Counted from the first letter of the stretch, positions 24,801 through 37,345 are shown. The stretch is 64,000 nt of DNA from Azadirachta indica (GCA_022749755.1 CM040447.1:16653087-16717086), one strand, 5' to 3'. The notes: generated from the sequence alone by a model not told the origin. Made by a program: numbers and translations.

Positions 24801-24950
24801 CGCTTGACTAGGTGCCCAGTGAGAATCGTACCTAGGCGGTGTTCTTTCTAGATACATATGGATGCACATCCCTGCTCAACCTAGTTAATGGAAGTATTTC
24901 TTAAAATTGTTCGATATTTCGTGGATGCTTGATCATACATCCATTTTAGT
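21882..24950 (+). pseudogene. 3' region of the gypsy element with antisense ORF remnants
   Basis: Between integrase and the 3' LTR the minus strand has nothing recognisable. The plus strand, opposite to gag-pol, carries decayed coding sequence: a piece at 23160-23270, one at 23780-23880 (charged, coiled-coil-like) and a clean 65-codon stretch at 23884-24081 (FADSEFDRDEVLAMFWKLAL). Tat-lineage elements (Grande, Retand and relatives) are known to carry an additional antisense ORF in this position. A further degenerate repeat with GTGAAACAACCTTGGCGAAA units lies at 24516-24700. The frames are broken, so no intact product is expected. Confidence 0.55.
24516..24700. repeat. Degenerate tandem repeat, about 35-45 bp unit
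   Basis: At least five imperfect units built on AATCATGGTGAAACTACCTT and GGCGAAATAGAGAATTGATC. Located between the antisense ORF remnant and integrase of the gypsy element. Confidence 0.65.
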
Positions 24951-27900
24951 GAACTAGCTTGTAAACCGACCCTTACTTTGATAATACTCGAGACCCAATA
25001 TGGGCCTTCCTAAGTCTCAGCAAACTTGGTAGATCCACCATCCTTCAGACCCGAGGTGACCTTTTTCAAGACCAAGTCACCCTCCTTGAAGCTTTTAAGC
25101 TTAACCTTGAAGTTATAGTATCGGGTAATCCTCTATTGATAGGCACCTATTTCAGCTTGAGCTTGCTCTCTTTTCTCTTCAAGGAGGTCCAATGCTAGAT
25201 TGAGTTGGGTCGCATTCTATACCTCGTCAAAATAGAGAGTCTTGAATGTAGGTATTCTCACTTCAGCTCGAATCATATCTTCTCTACCAAAAACCAATGA
25301 GTAAGGTACTTCTTGAGTTATTGTCTTGTAGTGGTGTGGTAAGCCCAAAGCACCTCGAGTAATTCATCAACCAAGGCTCCCTTCTTATCACTTAGTTTCT
25401 TCTTTAGCAGGCTTTTAATGATCTTTTTAACTACCTCTACTTGCCCATATGACTGAGGGTGAGTTGGGGTGGTATATCAGTTCTCGATTCCCCACCTCTT
25501 GCAAAAATTTCTAAATTCTTTATTATCAAATTCCGTTTCATTATCAATGACTAGAGTTACTACGAAACGAAATATAATAGCTTTCCAAACAAAGTCGGTT
25601 GTTTTTCTTTCGGTGATCTCAGCCAACGGTTTCGTTTCGACTCACTTGGTGAAGTAGTCCATAGCGGTGATGGCGAACTTAAACTGACCTCTTCTGACGG
25701 GGAGAGGTCCCATCAGGTCGATATCCTATTGAGTAAATAACCATGGTGTGCTTAATATGGTCAAGTTCTCAAGAGGCAACTTGGATAATCTGGCAGATTT
25801 TTGACAAATGAAACAAGTACGCGCTATCATCTTTGAGTTCTCATGCATGGTCTTCTAATAATACCCTTAGCGCAGAGCTTTATAGGCCAAAGCTTTACCC
25901 CCATAATGGTTTCCATAGGCTCTCTCATAAATTTCCCTTATGATATATCCAGCCTCATCAGGTTGCAAGCACTGTACGTAAGGGAGAGAGAAACTATGTC
26001 TGTATAGCACCCTGTTTATTAAGCAATCTTTGGCCATGTGGTACCTTAACTCCCTCGCGGCTTCTTGGTCTTATAGCAAGTCCCTCAAAATTAAATGCTT
26101 TACTATCGAATCTAACCAATAAGGGCTGTTAAATACATATTATATTTCCTCTTGGCCATTATTGATGGAAGACCTAGTAGTACCTCGACCAGAACTAAGT
26201 TGGACAAAGAAGGGTTAGCTAACGATACCAACCTCGCTAAGATGTCGACTTGGAAATTTTGCTCCCACGAAATTTATTGGAGTGTTGCTTAAATTATGTT
26301 ATCAATTCCTTTACCTTTGATAGATATGTGACCATATCGTCCTCCTTAGCCTACTAATCTCTATTAACCTAATGCACCATGAGTTAAAAGTATCTCTTAA
26401 CTTCCAACTTCTCTGTACCTATGCTTTTGGCTATTTTCAGCCTTGCAATATGTGCTTTACACTCAACCTCATTGTTGGAGGCCTCAAACTCAATCCTCAG
26501 TGCGTAACTCACCTCTACCTCGTCATAACTGATGATTACGACATTGGCTCGACTTCTCTAAAAGCTTGAAGAGTCATCTACATGTAACAACCACGCTGCA
26601 CTTTCTTTCTTCTCTACATTCGCACTCAGCTCTGAGTCTATTTCGCACCCTTTCATACTATTGTGAAATTGACTATGAGGTCGGCGATAGCCTAACTCTT
26701 GATGGCGCTCTGCAGGTGATATTGTATATCAAACTCATTTAATTTTATACACCACTTAACCAATCTTTCGGAGTTTTAAGCTTATGCAAGATCTGCCTTA
26801 ACAGAACTACGGTGATAGAGTGCACCTGAAAATAAAGTCAAAGCTTTTTGGAGGATATTACTAGGGCCAACATTAGCTATTCTTGCTTTGGGTACTTTTC
26901 TTAGTGTTCGACAACATCTTGCTAATATGGTACACAGGTTTTTTCACATTACCACTTTTTTCACAGACCAGAACTGAGCTTACTATAGTAATTGAGATAA
27001 CAAGGTAGATTAGGAGGTTATCCCTGACCTGCGGCTTTGTTAATACTAGTGAAGTATTGCTTCAAATTCAGAAATGCAAACTCGCACTCTTCATCCTACT
27101 AACTGCCTTTAACTACTTGATGGCTTAAAAGAACAAGTGATAGAGAGAACCCTATATTTAGAGAGAAATTTGCTTAGCACGGCAACATAACCAACCAAGC
27201 TTTGAATTTTCTTGATGGTACGTGGAGATTTCATATCCATAATTACTTTGATCTTCTCTGATCGGCCTTGATGCCCTGCTGGTGCACTATAAAGCTTAGG
27301 AACTTTCGACCAACACCCAGAAGACGCATTTTTTTATGTTCAATTTTATCCCGTACTTTTTCAATACATCAAAGGTCGCCTTTAAATAGGCTATATGGTC
27401 TGCAGTGCTTACTGATTTGGTGAGCATGTCATCTATGTAGACCTTCATAATCTTACCAATTTGCTCCTTAAATAACCGGTTCACCAAATGCTGATACGTA
27501 GCCTCAGCATTCTTGAGACCGAATAGCATTACTTTGTAATAGTATAGACTTTTGTCGATAATGAACGAGGTCTTGTCTTCACTAGGAGCATGCATTTTGA
27601 CCTGGTTATAGTTGAAAAAAGTGTCCATGAAGCTCAATAACTTGTGCCTAAATGTGGTTTCAAATAGCTAATCTATTCAGGGTAAAGTAAAACTGTCTTT
27701 CGGTGCTTTATTGAGGTCAATGAAGACCACACACATGCGCTACTTACCCTTATGCTTCTTCACCAAGACCACGTTATATATTCACTCGGGTTTCTTAGAT
27801 TTCTAGATAAACCTAGGTTGGAGCAGCCTATTCGCTTCTTCTTCGATAGGGTCATAGCATTCTTAGTTAAAGACCCTTCGCTTTTGCCTTGCCTGGCAAT

Positions 27901-28710
27901 GAAGAAGATCCACATTAAGGTGGCAAGAGATGGTGCTGGATTTATTCCTAGCATATCCTTATGGCTCTATGCAAATATATCTACATACTCTTGAAGGAAA
28001 GTTATCAAGGAGGTCTTAGTCTCCAGGTTGAGCTTCGTCCCTATGTTGATCAATCTATCAAGGTTGTCCTCATATATCAAAACCAACTCCAAGTCTTCTA
28101 CTGTTCACCATGTTGCTTTGACTTTGCTGCCCTAAGGTCTAAAGTTGAGACCTGGTAACACCTTCCCACTAAGGGGGCATAACATCTCTGCACCACTAAT
28201 TGGTCTCCCCAGATAACCCTCACTCTATCCCTCATCGAAAATTTCATTTTCAAATGGTTTATAAACACAATCCCCTTGGTCGCCATAAAAAACGGGTGCT
28301 TGAGTATGACGTTGTAAGAGCTTGGCCGATCTATTATAATGAAATAAATTATAGTGATCAATTGATCTAGTTTTTGTCCCATTGTCATTAGCAGGGTAAT
28401 GCTTCCCTACGGCATCACCTAGTCTCCGATGAAGCTACTCAAGAAAGTAAGTACACGCTAAGTTCATACTGTTGCTAACTCTAATTTGTCGAAAGCACTT
28501 TTGAATAGGATGTTAACTGAGCTTTTAGTGTCGACTAAGAACCTTACTATATCTTTGCTAGCTATCTGTAAAGTAGTGACCGACGCATCATTGTGCAGGT
28601 ATACCACGTCCCTTGTGTCATTTTCTGTGAACATGATCGAGGTGGTGACTTTGTGAGGTACCTTCGATGACCTAATTGTAAGGTTCACCTTATGCTTAGT
28701 GTTTGACAAT
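24950..28710 (-). pseudogene. Tat-lineage Ty3/gypsy pol: protease, RT, RNase H, integrase (decayed)
   Basis: Order on the minus strand is protease (28709-28100), reverse transcriptase (27900-26950), RNase H (about 26900-26150) and integrase (about 26050-24960). The protease has LVDTKSSVNILF, where the usual active-site Asp-Thr/Asn-Gly-Ser has Gly replaced by Lys, then a RPSSYNVIL stretch. The RT has LSFMDTFFNYNQVKMHAPSE, LFGLKNAEATYQHLVNRLF and the catalytic VYIDDML. Integrase shows GPLPVRRGQF and AMDYFTK, followed by a stop. YIDDMLxKS after KNA(E/G)ATYQ is characteristic of the Tat/Athila branch. Numerous stops and frameshifts make it non-functional. Confidence 0.85.
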
Positions 28711-28829
28711 GCCGGATCATAGGAATAAGTTTCTAAGCTCTATTGGAGTTCTTGGCCAATGTAAGTCTCCCACTGATTGTGTTAACAAAGTTCATGTGAA
28801 GGTCCTTTCTCACTTCACCCCGGCTTCCT

Positions 28830-30300
28830 TCGTTCCTATTGAGGTTTCGCTTGGTTTCTTTCCCTACTAAATTCAACCCCGATCTCGAGCAGGAACTCTT
28901 TCAAATACTCATTATTAATCAAGTGTTGAATTTGCTCCCTCAAGCTACAACATTCATAAGTGTTATGCCTATGGTCATCACGAAAATCGCAATACTTTCG
29001 GGAGTTCCTTCTCTCATGTGGGCTTATCAATTTGGCAGGTTTTATTAGGAGCCCTTTGTGTCACATGACATAGAAATATGCTCCTGAGATGTGTTTAGCG
29101 GGTGATAGGTTAGAGCGAATGTGGACCTTACTCTTCTTTCACTGTATGAACTAGCTTCTTCCTTAATAAAGGTAGAGGTTAGTGTATCTTTGACCTTGTA
29201 GAGAATGGCATCTAAATGGCAATGGGGCAGGCTAATTTCCTCGCTGACTTAGCTGATTCCCTTGTGGTTTTAACCCCGTTCAAGGTAAGTGTGTATCTAC
29301 CTTCTTCTCTTTAACCTTTTCATTAATATCCTCAGCCTTTTCATGCTCCCACTTAATGTTGTGTCTCTCCATAATGGTTATTTGCTTAATGGCTCTGTTA
29401 TAGGCCTTTTGGTATGAGGTAAACGATCACTCTTCGAAAGAGAATCACAATAAACCTATATGGAAATTATGCCAAAAGTGCACAAGATCTCAACCTCACC
29501 ATACACTCTCATTTGTATTACCTTGTCGTGATAACGCTTGACAAAATCCTTGAAGGATTCCTGCTCGATTCGTTTGATATATTGTAAAATGGTTGGATCC
29601 TTGCTAGATGGCTTGACTCCCTAAAAATAGCGAACAAACTCAATGGCAAAGCTGGTGAAGTCATCAACACTACTTGGTGAAAGCTTCTTATGCCAGGTTC
29701 TAGTGAGTCTAAACAAGGTGGTAGGGAAAAGCTTGCCTATCACCTCGTCAAGCACCCTTTGTACCAATATCAAGTCTTAAAACATGTTAACATAGGTGAC
29801 TTAATTGTTTGACCTTGATAGGGCTCCAGGTATGGCATAGTGAATTTTTTTGGGAGGTCAGCTCTTTTAATCTCCTTCAATAGAGGTGGATTTAAATTTT
29901 CAAAGAGGTTTATTAGGCTATGTTCGAACCTAATTGCCCTAAGTTCCTTGACCAGGCCTAAATTTCAATTAATTGTTTCCGTGAACTCTCCATATAAGAT
30001 AGTTTAGGAGTTTGGTTTCCTTAACGCCTTACTATCCAGGAATACCTTAAATCCCTATGCACAAGCCCATTCCATTAGCTCTTTGGTGCTTCAGCCTTGT
30101 TACTTATTGTCAATCGTCTATCATTTTGGTGACTCTTCGAAAGATCTTGCATGAGATTTTGTGGTCGAGTAGGAGTTGGCCTCTTGCTGCATTAGCTTGG
30201 TTCACCTTGTCTAGGTTGTGTAGGTTCATGCTGGTTGGCCTTAGTTGGTTTTGGCCTGAGACAACTCTCTACTTGGTCAATCAGACCTCGCTATAGTAGT
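28830..30300 (-). pseudogene. Tat-lineage Ty3/gypsy gag (decayed)
   Basis: The central retrotransposon-gag domain is visible at about 29750-29460 (VLDEVIGKLFPTTL, RLTRTWHKKLSP, TILQYIKRIEQESFKDFVKR), with a stop in the middle. The C-terminal part at 29030-28836 has a knuckle-like KYCDFRDDHRHNTYEC followed by SLREQIQHLINNEYLKEFL, the usual sequence before protease in this lineage. The N-terminal half toward 30300 is poorly preserved. No plausible intact frame remains. Confidence 0.75.
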
Positions 30301-30651
30301 GGTGGAATTCTAAGGTTGGCATACAAATAAGACATTATGTGTTGAGATTAAACTTTAGTCTCAGCCAACTTTTTCACCTCTTTGGCCTTCTCCGCATCAA
30401 GGTCTTTTTCCACTATAGTTTTACCCTTCATACTTTAGGCAAACTTGGATGCCACTTCTCTCCCATTCTGGCTCTCAGCAATTTTAAGAACAACCTGCAT
30501 CCTTAACTTGTAGTTGTTGTGGCTAGGCTCCTGCGTAGATTCCCGACCAGTTTTCCTCAGGGCTTCGGACATCAATATATTGTTCTTTGGGCAAGCATGC
30601 AAGTTATACAGAGGTTTTTTTATCTGGTTTCCCTATAGACGGCATTACTGG
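30301..30651 (-). other. Gypsy leader with primer-binding region
   Basis: Sequence between gag and the 5' LTR. Directly after the LTR end (minus strand) comes CCAGTAATGCCGTCTATAGG. This resembles, with substitutions, the GGCGCCGTCTGTGGG-type primer-binding region usual in Tat elements. No other feature seen. Confidence 0.45.
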
Positions 30652-32225
30652 TGATACGAAAATTTTGCTTAATTACACCAAGTTCAGAGATGGGTCTAAA
30701 TGTCCTTAACCTGGTTAACTGAGCCACACCGAGTCTTTATTCTAGGGAGATAGGTGACGTGGTCCGAAGCTTAGCCAAGTAAGAGATAGTTAGAAGACCT
30801 TTGAAATGGCGAATAGATCTATGTTGCTTGTTCCTCACACAATCGCTCCGTTTTACCTCACCAGACCCCGAGCAGTCTCAAACCCTAATTTCTGTCAGGC
30901 TACTATGCAAACAAAACATAGTCAGACAAAGGTCGCCTCTCTAGCGACCTCTCTCGCTGCTTAAATCGGTTTCAATTAGAGAGTAGACTTAAAGGGCGTG
31001 GGTCTTGTCTTTTTTATGTAAATGGAAATAAAATGTTGAAAAAGGAAAAGAAGTCTAGTAAAGGTGAACGAGGTCAAGACTTCTCATCCTTTAGAGAAAA
31101 TGGTCTTGGAGAGGTGTTCATGGAGGACTCATGATGCATTAATGGAAGTTAGAACAAGCATAAAGAATGTTTTTGGGAAGTATTTGTTGAAGATAGCCTT
31201 CATGCTTTTTCTTGGAATGGTGAAGATGAAGGTGGCAACTTATCTCATTTGTAGGTAATATTACATTTATATATAGAGGCAAAGTTAGGCAATGATTGGT
31301 TAATATGTTTTGCTCTAACCTTGCTCAACTTGGTGTGTGTGAAGCTAGCTTATTTGACCTTTGTGTACCACGTGGCAAGCTGGAATTAGTGGCTTTTGTA
31401 TCACCCAGCACCTCTATGCTACATGGCTTGACCTTATTGGGCTGTGATATGAGGTTACCTCTTGCCTTCCAGGTGGCAAGGTCTCATTCGATTTAGTGTT
31501 AGCCTGTGGTTTCCTCCTAGCTAACAACTAACCATCACACTACTACCTGTTATTTGGCTAGCCTAAAATATTCCCTACCCTTGACAAGATCAGATATTAT
31601 TCCCTCTCACATTTTAGTGGTCCACTGCTTAATATTTTTTAATGTGAACGAAGACTTAGGTCGTATCAACTTAGTATTTGGCGCACTTAGATTCCTGGTG
31701 TACTTGGGTACATGGTTACTTCTGGTCTTTGGAGCATCTGGACATCTTAGTATCTTTAATGCCTTATTGACGAGGATGGAGTCCTCAATATCAAGCTGTT
31801 TGGAACATGTTTCTATACATCTATTGGCATAATAGAGAATTGAGACACTCTTTTAAACCCCTTCCTATAGACAATAGTATGCAACTATGTATATTACATG
31901 TGCCACGATATATGGTCACATGAGCACTTTCACATACAACATAGTATGTGGTTGCATAGGCATTTTCACATGAGTTATGGTATATGGTCACTTAGGCATT
32001 TCCACTCGTGCTACAGTATATGATCACATGGGGTGTTATTAGTAAATGATGGATGTTCTGGTGACATATAGCGGGGAGCTCGGCTCAAGGTGAGTCTTAC
32101 CTAGCCGCGCTTAACCTGGTTCTCAGTGTGCTCTATGTCGAGATAAGTGCAAGGTAGATCACCTTACCTAGTGTTGGCTGGAACTATCACAGGCTTATGT
32201 GTCCAATTATTTGTCACCTACAACA
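30652..32225 (-). repeat. Right (5') LTR of the gypsy element, intact
   Basis: 1.57 kb, TGATACG to ACAACA, colinear with the split left LTR. Gives the reference state for the nested insertion site (AGAGGTGTTCATGG near 31113-31126) and contains the same minisatellite (31896-32030). The two LTRs differ at many positions, so the element is old. Short open frames inside it (31064-31832) are LTR sequence. Confidence 0.88.
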
Positions 32226-32262
32226 TACATACATACATACATATATACATACATATATACAT

Positions 32263-32294
<32 letters not shown>
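32226..32294. repeat. ACAT/AT compound microsatellite
   Basis: Starts as ACAT units and becomes AT units. It is the right flank of the gypsy element and corresponds to the AT microsatellites at the ends of the other duplicated units. Confidence 0.9.
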
Positions 32295-34154
32295 GGATGA
32301 ATTAACAATCTATTAGTCTATATATATCCTTACACTAGCTGTTGACCGTTAGATTTAAACACCTCAAATGATTGAGATTAAATGTAACACATAAAACTAA
32401 TGTACATGTTAGATTCAATATTAATCATGGAAAATGTGTAGATCTAATGATTCACTAAATACTGTAAAAATATGCATAAACGCATGATGTTACTGATCTA
32501 TCCTTTATATATGTGGAAGGATCAATAGTCCCAATTTTTTTATATTTTTTACATTAATTATTAACCATTAGATCTAAACACATTAAATTATTAAAATTGA
32601 ATATAAAATATATAATTAATATACATATTAGATTCAATTTCAACTGTTTGATGTATTTAAATTTAAAGGTTAAGAATTGATGTAAAAAAAGGTATAAAAA
32701 ATATAAATATTAATTTGTTATATATATATAATGAATTAATAGCCCCATCATTTAACTTTATATAATTTTTATATCATTTATAAACGTTTGATCTAGACAA
32801 TTGTAATAGTAGAGATTAAATTTTTTTGAAAATATTTAAATTTAATAATTTATAAATAGTATAAAAAATTGTGTAAAATTAAAAAGTTGCTAATAAATCC
32901 TCTCGTATATACTGATCATCGTCACATAAGTGCTTTTCACATACTTCGGTTAGTTGTTTGAGAACGACATAGACAAATATTTCATGCTAATACTACAATA
33001 TAACGTCTGTGATTAATATACAAAAGTCAAATTTGTAGCTGTTCCATTATTACACTCCATCCATATCAATAGACTTCTTGAGGATAAGATATCTCTTTCA
33101 TCACAAAAGTTAATTCCTACTCTCCATATTTATTACAATTGTAATATAAATTATAGTATGACTCTTAATTTCATTACAATTAATACAAGTATACATACAA
33201 CATTTGACATTTAAAATTGTAATTATTATCTTTTAGAGAAATTTCAAAGGGTTGAAAGTGCTAACAGTCAAAGCACTAAAGTGCATAAACACTCGTGCAC
33301 TATAATCTTTCGTCCCTTTTTAAAAAAAACTTACTAAAATTTTGATAATCTACTAATTTGAAAATCACTTCTTCTACTAATTAAATTTTATTCGTACTTT
33401 TAAAATATGTAATAATTATAAAAATAATATCAACTTTCTAGTTATAAAAAGTTAAAATATATATTATTAAAATTCGTAAAGGTCAAATTAAAAAAAATAT
33501 ATTCTACAAAAATCGATTAGTAAAACAATATTGCTTTCCAAATGATTTTTTAAGTAAGATATCGAATAACTCAGTTTTTAAATAATTAAATGGACAAATG
33601 AGTACTTATTTTTTTAATTTAATATTTATATAGTGTTAACTAGTACTGTAGATTCTGACTTTTAAGCACAAATTTAACAAATTATATATGAAATTAAGTG
33701 CATATTTGTTATGAAAAAGTTATTCCTCGCATGATGGTCAAACTATATATATATTAATATATTTGAAGCGATTTAGAACCATTACATCAATGCATGCCTA
33801 AGGCGTTTCCATTTCCTCAAAGCCGCCTTTATATATATATATATATATAGACACACACAGATATACATATACATATATATACATACTTTTTCTAATTGAA
33901 TTAACCTCTTAGCATCTTCTATAGTCATTACATAATAAATTGATTAATTAATTGTAATGTTAGGTCCAACTTTTTGCCATTACTACAAGTTCATCAAAGT
34001 GTGCACGTTATTATTTTGAGTAAAATTTTGTCATCTTTACTTTAAATTTAAATTGAGGATTGAATTGCATTTTAAGTAATTAATTCAACCGTCCTAATGC
34101 AGCAAGAATAACATAAAATCTCTGCGCTGCTACCCTACCCTTTATATATTAAAA

Positions 34155-35128
34155 GGGGCAAATCAAAAACCTCCCTTGAGATTTCAAAAAATATCACTTA
34201 AATAGAAGGTTTTATTTTTGTATCACAAAATCCCCTTGAATATTAATTGGCTAACATCATATAATAAAATGACAATAATATCTCTAACTCCATTGCTTGA
34301 AGGCATTATCTTTCTACCTGTCCAGAGTTCTAAATTATCTTTCCAATACAACATTTCTCAAAATTTTCACAGCCCAAATCTTTACAATTTCTAATTTCAA
34401 CAATAATATTACTAGTAATGCTTATACTTTTAACTTCATCTCTAATGGCTTCCTTCTCTCTCCATACTCCCCCCCTCAACTGTACCATTTGACTCTTTCC
34501 TCCCTCTCAACCCTATCGAATTCCAAGCTCTGTATCAACTTTCAATTCAAAACATCAAAAATTAGCTATTGTATCTTCATTCAACAATTAAATGAGATGA
34601 AAAGTGACACCAACATTAACGACAATCTTCGAGTCTTTTTCGTGGCAAGCAAGATTAGCGGTCACATCAATCCCCTCTGTTGGATACTATTTCCTCTCCG
34701 TTGGCACAACAATTTCGTGATATCATCCCTTTCTCTCCCCGAAAAACCTCCTCCTTTCATATCATTTGATCAAATCTTCAATCCAATGCCATTCTATACT
34801 TAAGACTTTAATCCTGATACTGTAGTTGGTACGAGCGACTACATTTCATTTACCATTTATTTAGCAGAGAGTTTTTATCGATTGAAAATGGTTAACAATG
34901 TATGTGAAAATGGGTAAGTATGACCTTATTTTTCCAGACAAAAGCCATAAAAGAATCATTATTTGCTTTTATCAATTTATCCATGAAGCTACTTGTTATT
35001 TATCCATGAAGCTAGTAGTCAATTAACAATCAACACAAATGTTAGGGGAGGTTCGTGATACAAAGATGAAACCTTCCATCTAAGTAATACTTTTCGAAAC
35101 TTTGGGAGGTATGTGATAATAGTCCTCT
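34155..35128. mobile_element. Mutator-like non-autonomous transposon
   Basis: The left end GGGGCAAATCAAAAACCTCC continues as AATATCACTTAAATAGAAGG and TTTTGTATCACAAAATCCCC. The right end, reverse-complemented, gives AGAGGACTATTATCACATAC, CTCCC, AGTATTACTTAGATGGAAGG and TTTGTATCACGAACCTCCCC. The inverted repeats are about 80-100 bases. ATTAAAA lies immediately outside both ends (34148-34154 and 35129-35135), a likely target duplication. The corresponding place in unit 2 lacks it. The interior is less AT-rich and carries a long open frame. Confidence 0.7.
34297..34803 (+). CDS. 168-codon open frame inside the Mutator-like element, unknown
   Basis: The longest open frame in this part of the window, from ATG at 34297 to TAA at 34801. 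The product is rich in Ser, Asn, Phe and Leu and has no domain I recognise. A GHINPL stretch near residue 123 faintly recalls the N-terminal GHINP motif of family 1 glycosyltransferases, but the flanking residues do not support it. Its place between inverted repeats, with composition unlike the surroundings, suggests a captured and decayed gene fragment (Pack-MULE style). It could equally be a chance frame. Confidence 0.3.
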   Translation: MKALSFYLSRVLNYLSNTTFLKIFTAQIFTISNFNNNITSNAYTFNFISNGFLLSPYSPPQLYHLTLSSLSTLSNSKLCINFQFKTSKISYCIFIQQLNEMKSDTNINDNLRVFFVASKISGHINPLCWILFPLRWHNNFVISSLSLPEKPPPFISFDQIFNPMPFYT

Positions 35129-35799
35129 ATTAAAATTTTTAGTATGTGTAATTCATGGTCAAAGTACAATCATCCAATTTATATAGCCTTTTAATGCAGA
35201 AAATATAGTAGAACAAATATATTATATAGAATAATCTAAATTTATATATTCAAATTTTTTTGTATTTCGAATTTAATCAAATTTTTAATAAGAAAACAAA
35301 CAGGCTGTAAGTATTTAAAAAAATGTTTGTATTATGTAAAATGAATATATAATTAAAGAAGAGGAAACTTTAGAGAATAGATTTCGTCTTAGAAGTCTCA
35401 CTTGTTTATAGTCCCAAATATGTACAATATATTTATTTATTTTTAATATATTTTTTATATCATTAATTGATTTTTTTAACAACTAAAATTAATCAGACTA
35501 ATAGACAAATTATAGATGCCTATTTATCTTTTTTTTTTTCCGATAAAGAATTTTAACCCCTATACCAATCCCATCTAGAAGCTTCTTAATAATGTGTCAT
35601 TCATGATCATGGGCTAAAGCATCTTCACGGGCCAAGTCTACAACTGCTTCCATCTCTTAGGGTAACTAATTTCTACAATTTTTTCTGCAGTTGGATAATA
35701 ACATCTTAATAATCCCTATAAAATTTGTAAAATTATAACAAGTTAGTCACTATACTTTGGCTTTACCAAATATCACCTTCATATATTAGTAAGGGTAGT

Positions 35800-36320
35800 A
35801 ATTTTTGATGCAACCTGTCAATCCAATGCCAACACGATATAAAATTCACGAGTTCGAGTTTAATTTAAAATGACACGATTAATAAATGAGTTATAATAAT
35901 ATAACACGATCTACAATTGGGTTGGGTTCAAATTTTGAGGTTTTGACACATGAATCCGTTTATGATATAATTAACTATTTGAATAATCTTTTTTTAGTTT
36001 ATTTATAATTTAATATATTTATTTTATATCTTTTTTACATTTAAAACAATTTTACGTATATTTTTAATATTTTAAAAAGATATTTAATATCATTTAGTAA
36101 GGGTGTTCAATGGATCGGATTGAATAGATTTGATCAAAACCATATCTAATCCATCATTTGGTAGATTTGGACTTTTTTAGTCCAATCCAATCTACCATAC
36201 AATAAAATCCAACTTGATCCATTAAAATTTTTTCAAATCTACCCGGTCCAACTAAAATAAAAGTATTTTACGTTTAACATTAATTATATTTCATTAACAA
36301 TAATAATGATAAGTGAGATC
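35800..36320. repeat. Dispersed DNA-transposon-like repeats
   Basis: Two repeat types adjoin. About 35800-36100 has ACGAGTTCGAGTTT, TGACACGATTAATAAATGAG and TTGGGTTGGGTTC words, related to 2726-2970 and 53400-53600. About 36104-36270 opens AAGGGTGTTCAATGGATCGG and is rich in AATCCA/TGGATT words, like the hAT-type end at 53670. No coding capacity. Confidence 0.4.
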
Positions 36321-37140
36321 GAGAATAGTATATAATATATTTAAACTTTCAAAGAAATATTGAAATATATCTATTGAAAATAAATAACAAAAATAAATAT
36401 GTAGAATTTTTTTAAGTTAATCTCCAAAATTAAGTTTAAACTTTAGAGAAATTTTATTAAGAAGAAAAAAAGAAATTTAGTAATGCCTAAAGAGACTTAC
36501 AAAACCATAAGGAGTTGGGCCATTTAAATGGAACAAAAACCAAAACTATATTATGCATAACATGACAAAGCAACAACATTAATAACAAAAGAAATAAATA
36601 AATAACAAACCCAAGAAATTCATATTCAACATGGCAACAATTAAAGCAGGGCATAAATTGCATACTTTAACAGCAGTAGCAATAGCAATAGCAAGAGCAG
36701 CAGCATTATTATAGAATCTAGAAATTAACCGTAATTTTCTTTTGCCCCCAGCAGGACAAGCAATCAATAACAATACTACATAGCAGTAGAAATTTATATA
36801 ATCAACAGAAAATTTGAATATATAAATAATTATAATTAGATTTTTTTAAATAAATAAATGAAATTTGTTTAATTAACAAAAAATCTCACATAGAAAATGG
36901 TAAGTATATTGTAAATAAATAAATAATAAATATAATATAAAAATAATGAATCTATTTACTTATGATCTTAAAATAAAAAATTAAGTATCATTAAATGTAG
37001 TCTTCTCACTATCTAAAATCTCTATGAAAAATAAAAAAAGGATAATTTAGAAAATATAATTTTAACGAAACTATAATAATAAATATATAGCTTATTTATT
37101 TACTTGTCTGAATATGGTCAATCTCATCTACTATTTCATG
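36320..37140. other. AT-rich sequence without recognisable gene
   Basis: A CAGCAGTAGCAATAGCAATA low-complexity stretch at about 36668-36708 gives an Ala-rich open frame on the minus strand, which I do not consider a gene. Nothing else seen. Confidence 0.5.
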
Positions 37141-37149
37141 AAGATTTAT

Positions 37150-37345
37150 TGTTGAAGAATGTATCCAATTTTGTATGCAAATAAGTGCCTCCACAGTCCT
37201 TTCTATAGCCTTAGTTTGTAAGATCTATTACAAAGTAATGTGTTCTACTTTCAATACCAAAGCTTTACTTCATAGTCCAAAGGGTGAAACCTTGTTGTTA
37301 CATACTGATGTTCACAAAGCCAATGTTACTATTCCACACATGAAT
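37150..37345 (+). pseudogene. Endogenous pararetrovirus, movement-protein fragment
   Basis: A plus-strand fragment reading VCKIYYKVMCSTFNTKALL then PKGETLLLHTDVHKANVTIP, which I take as the C-terminal part of a Caulimoviridae movement protein. It faces opposite to the viral sequence that follows, indicating inversion. Only about 60 codons remain; both ends are broken. Confidence 0.55.

Larger units (their letters stand above)
32290..35400. repeat. Local duplicated segment, unit 3
   Basis: Colinear with 7400-11030 (block list given under unit 2). It lacks the two MITE-like copies of unit 2 and instead carries a 974-bp Mutator-like insertion at 34155-35128. It ends near 35400, where the last block of unit 2 (GAAAGACAGTTG, CAACATGTGG) has no counterpart. 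No independent gene. Confidence 0.7.

Noticed and set aside
31064..31832. Three plus-strand frames of 64-92 codons as genes
   Set aside because: They lie wholly inside the gypsy LTR and are not preserved in the paired LTR.
34640..34690. Glycosyltransferase similarity from a GHINP word
   Set aside because: A five-residue match in a Ser/Asn-rich frame; neighbouring residues do not follow the family.
36579..36773. Ala-rich minus-strand frame as a small protein gene
   Set aside because: Explained by a low-complexity GCAATA/GCAGTA stretch, with no supporting context.
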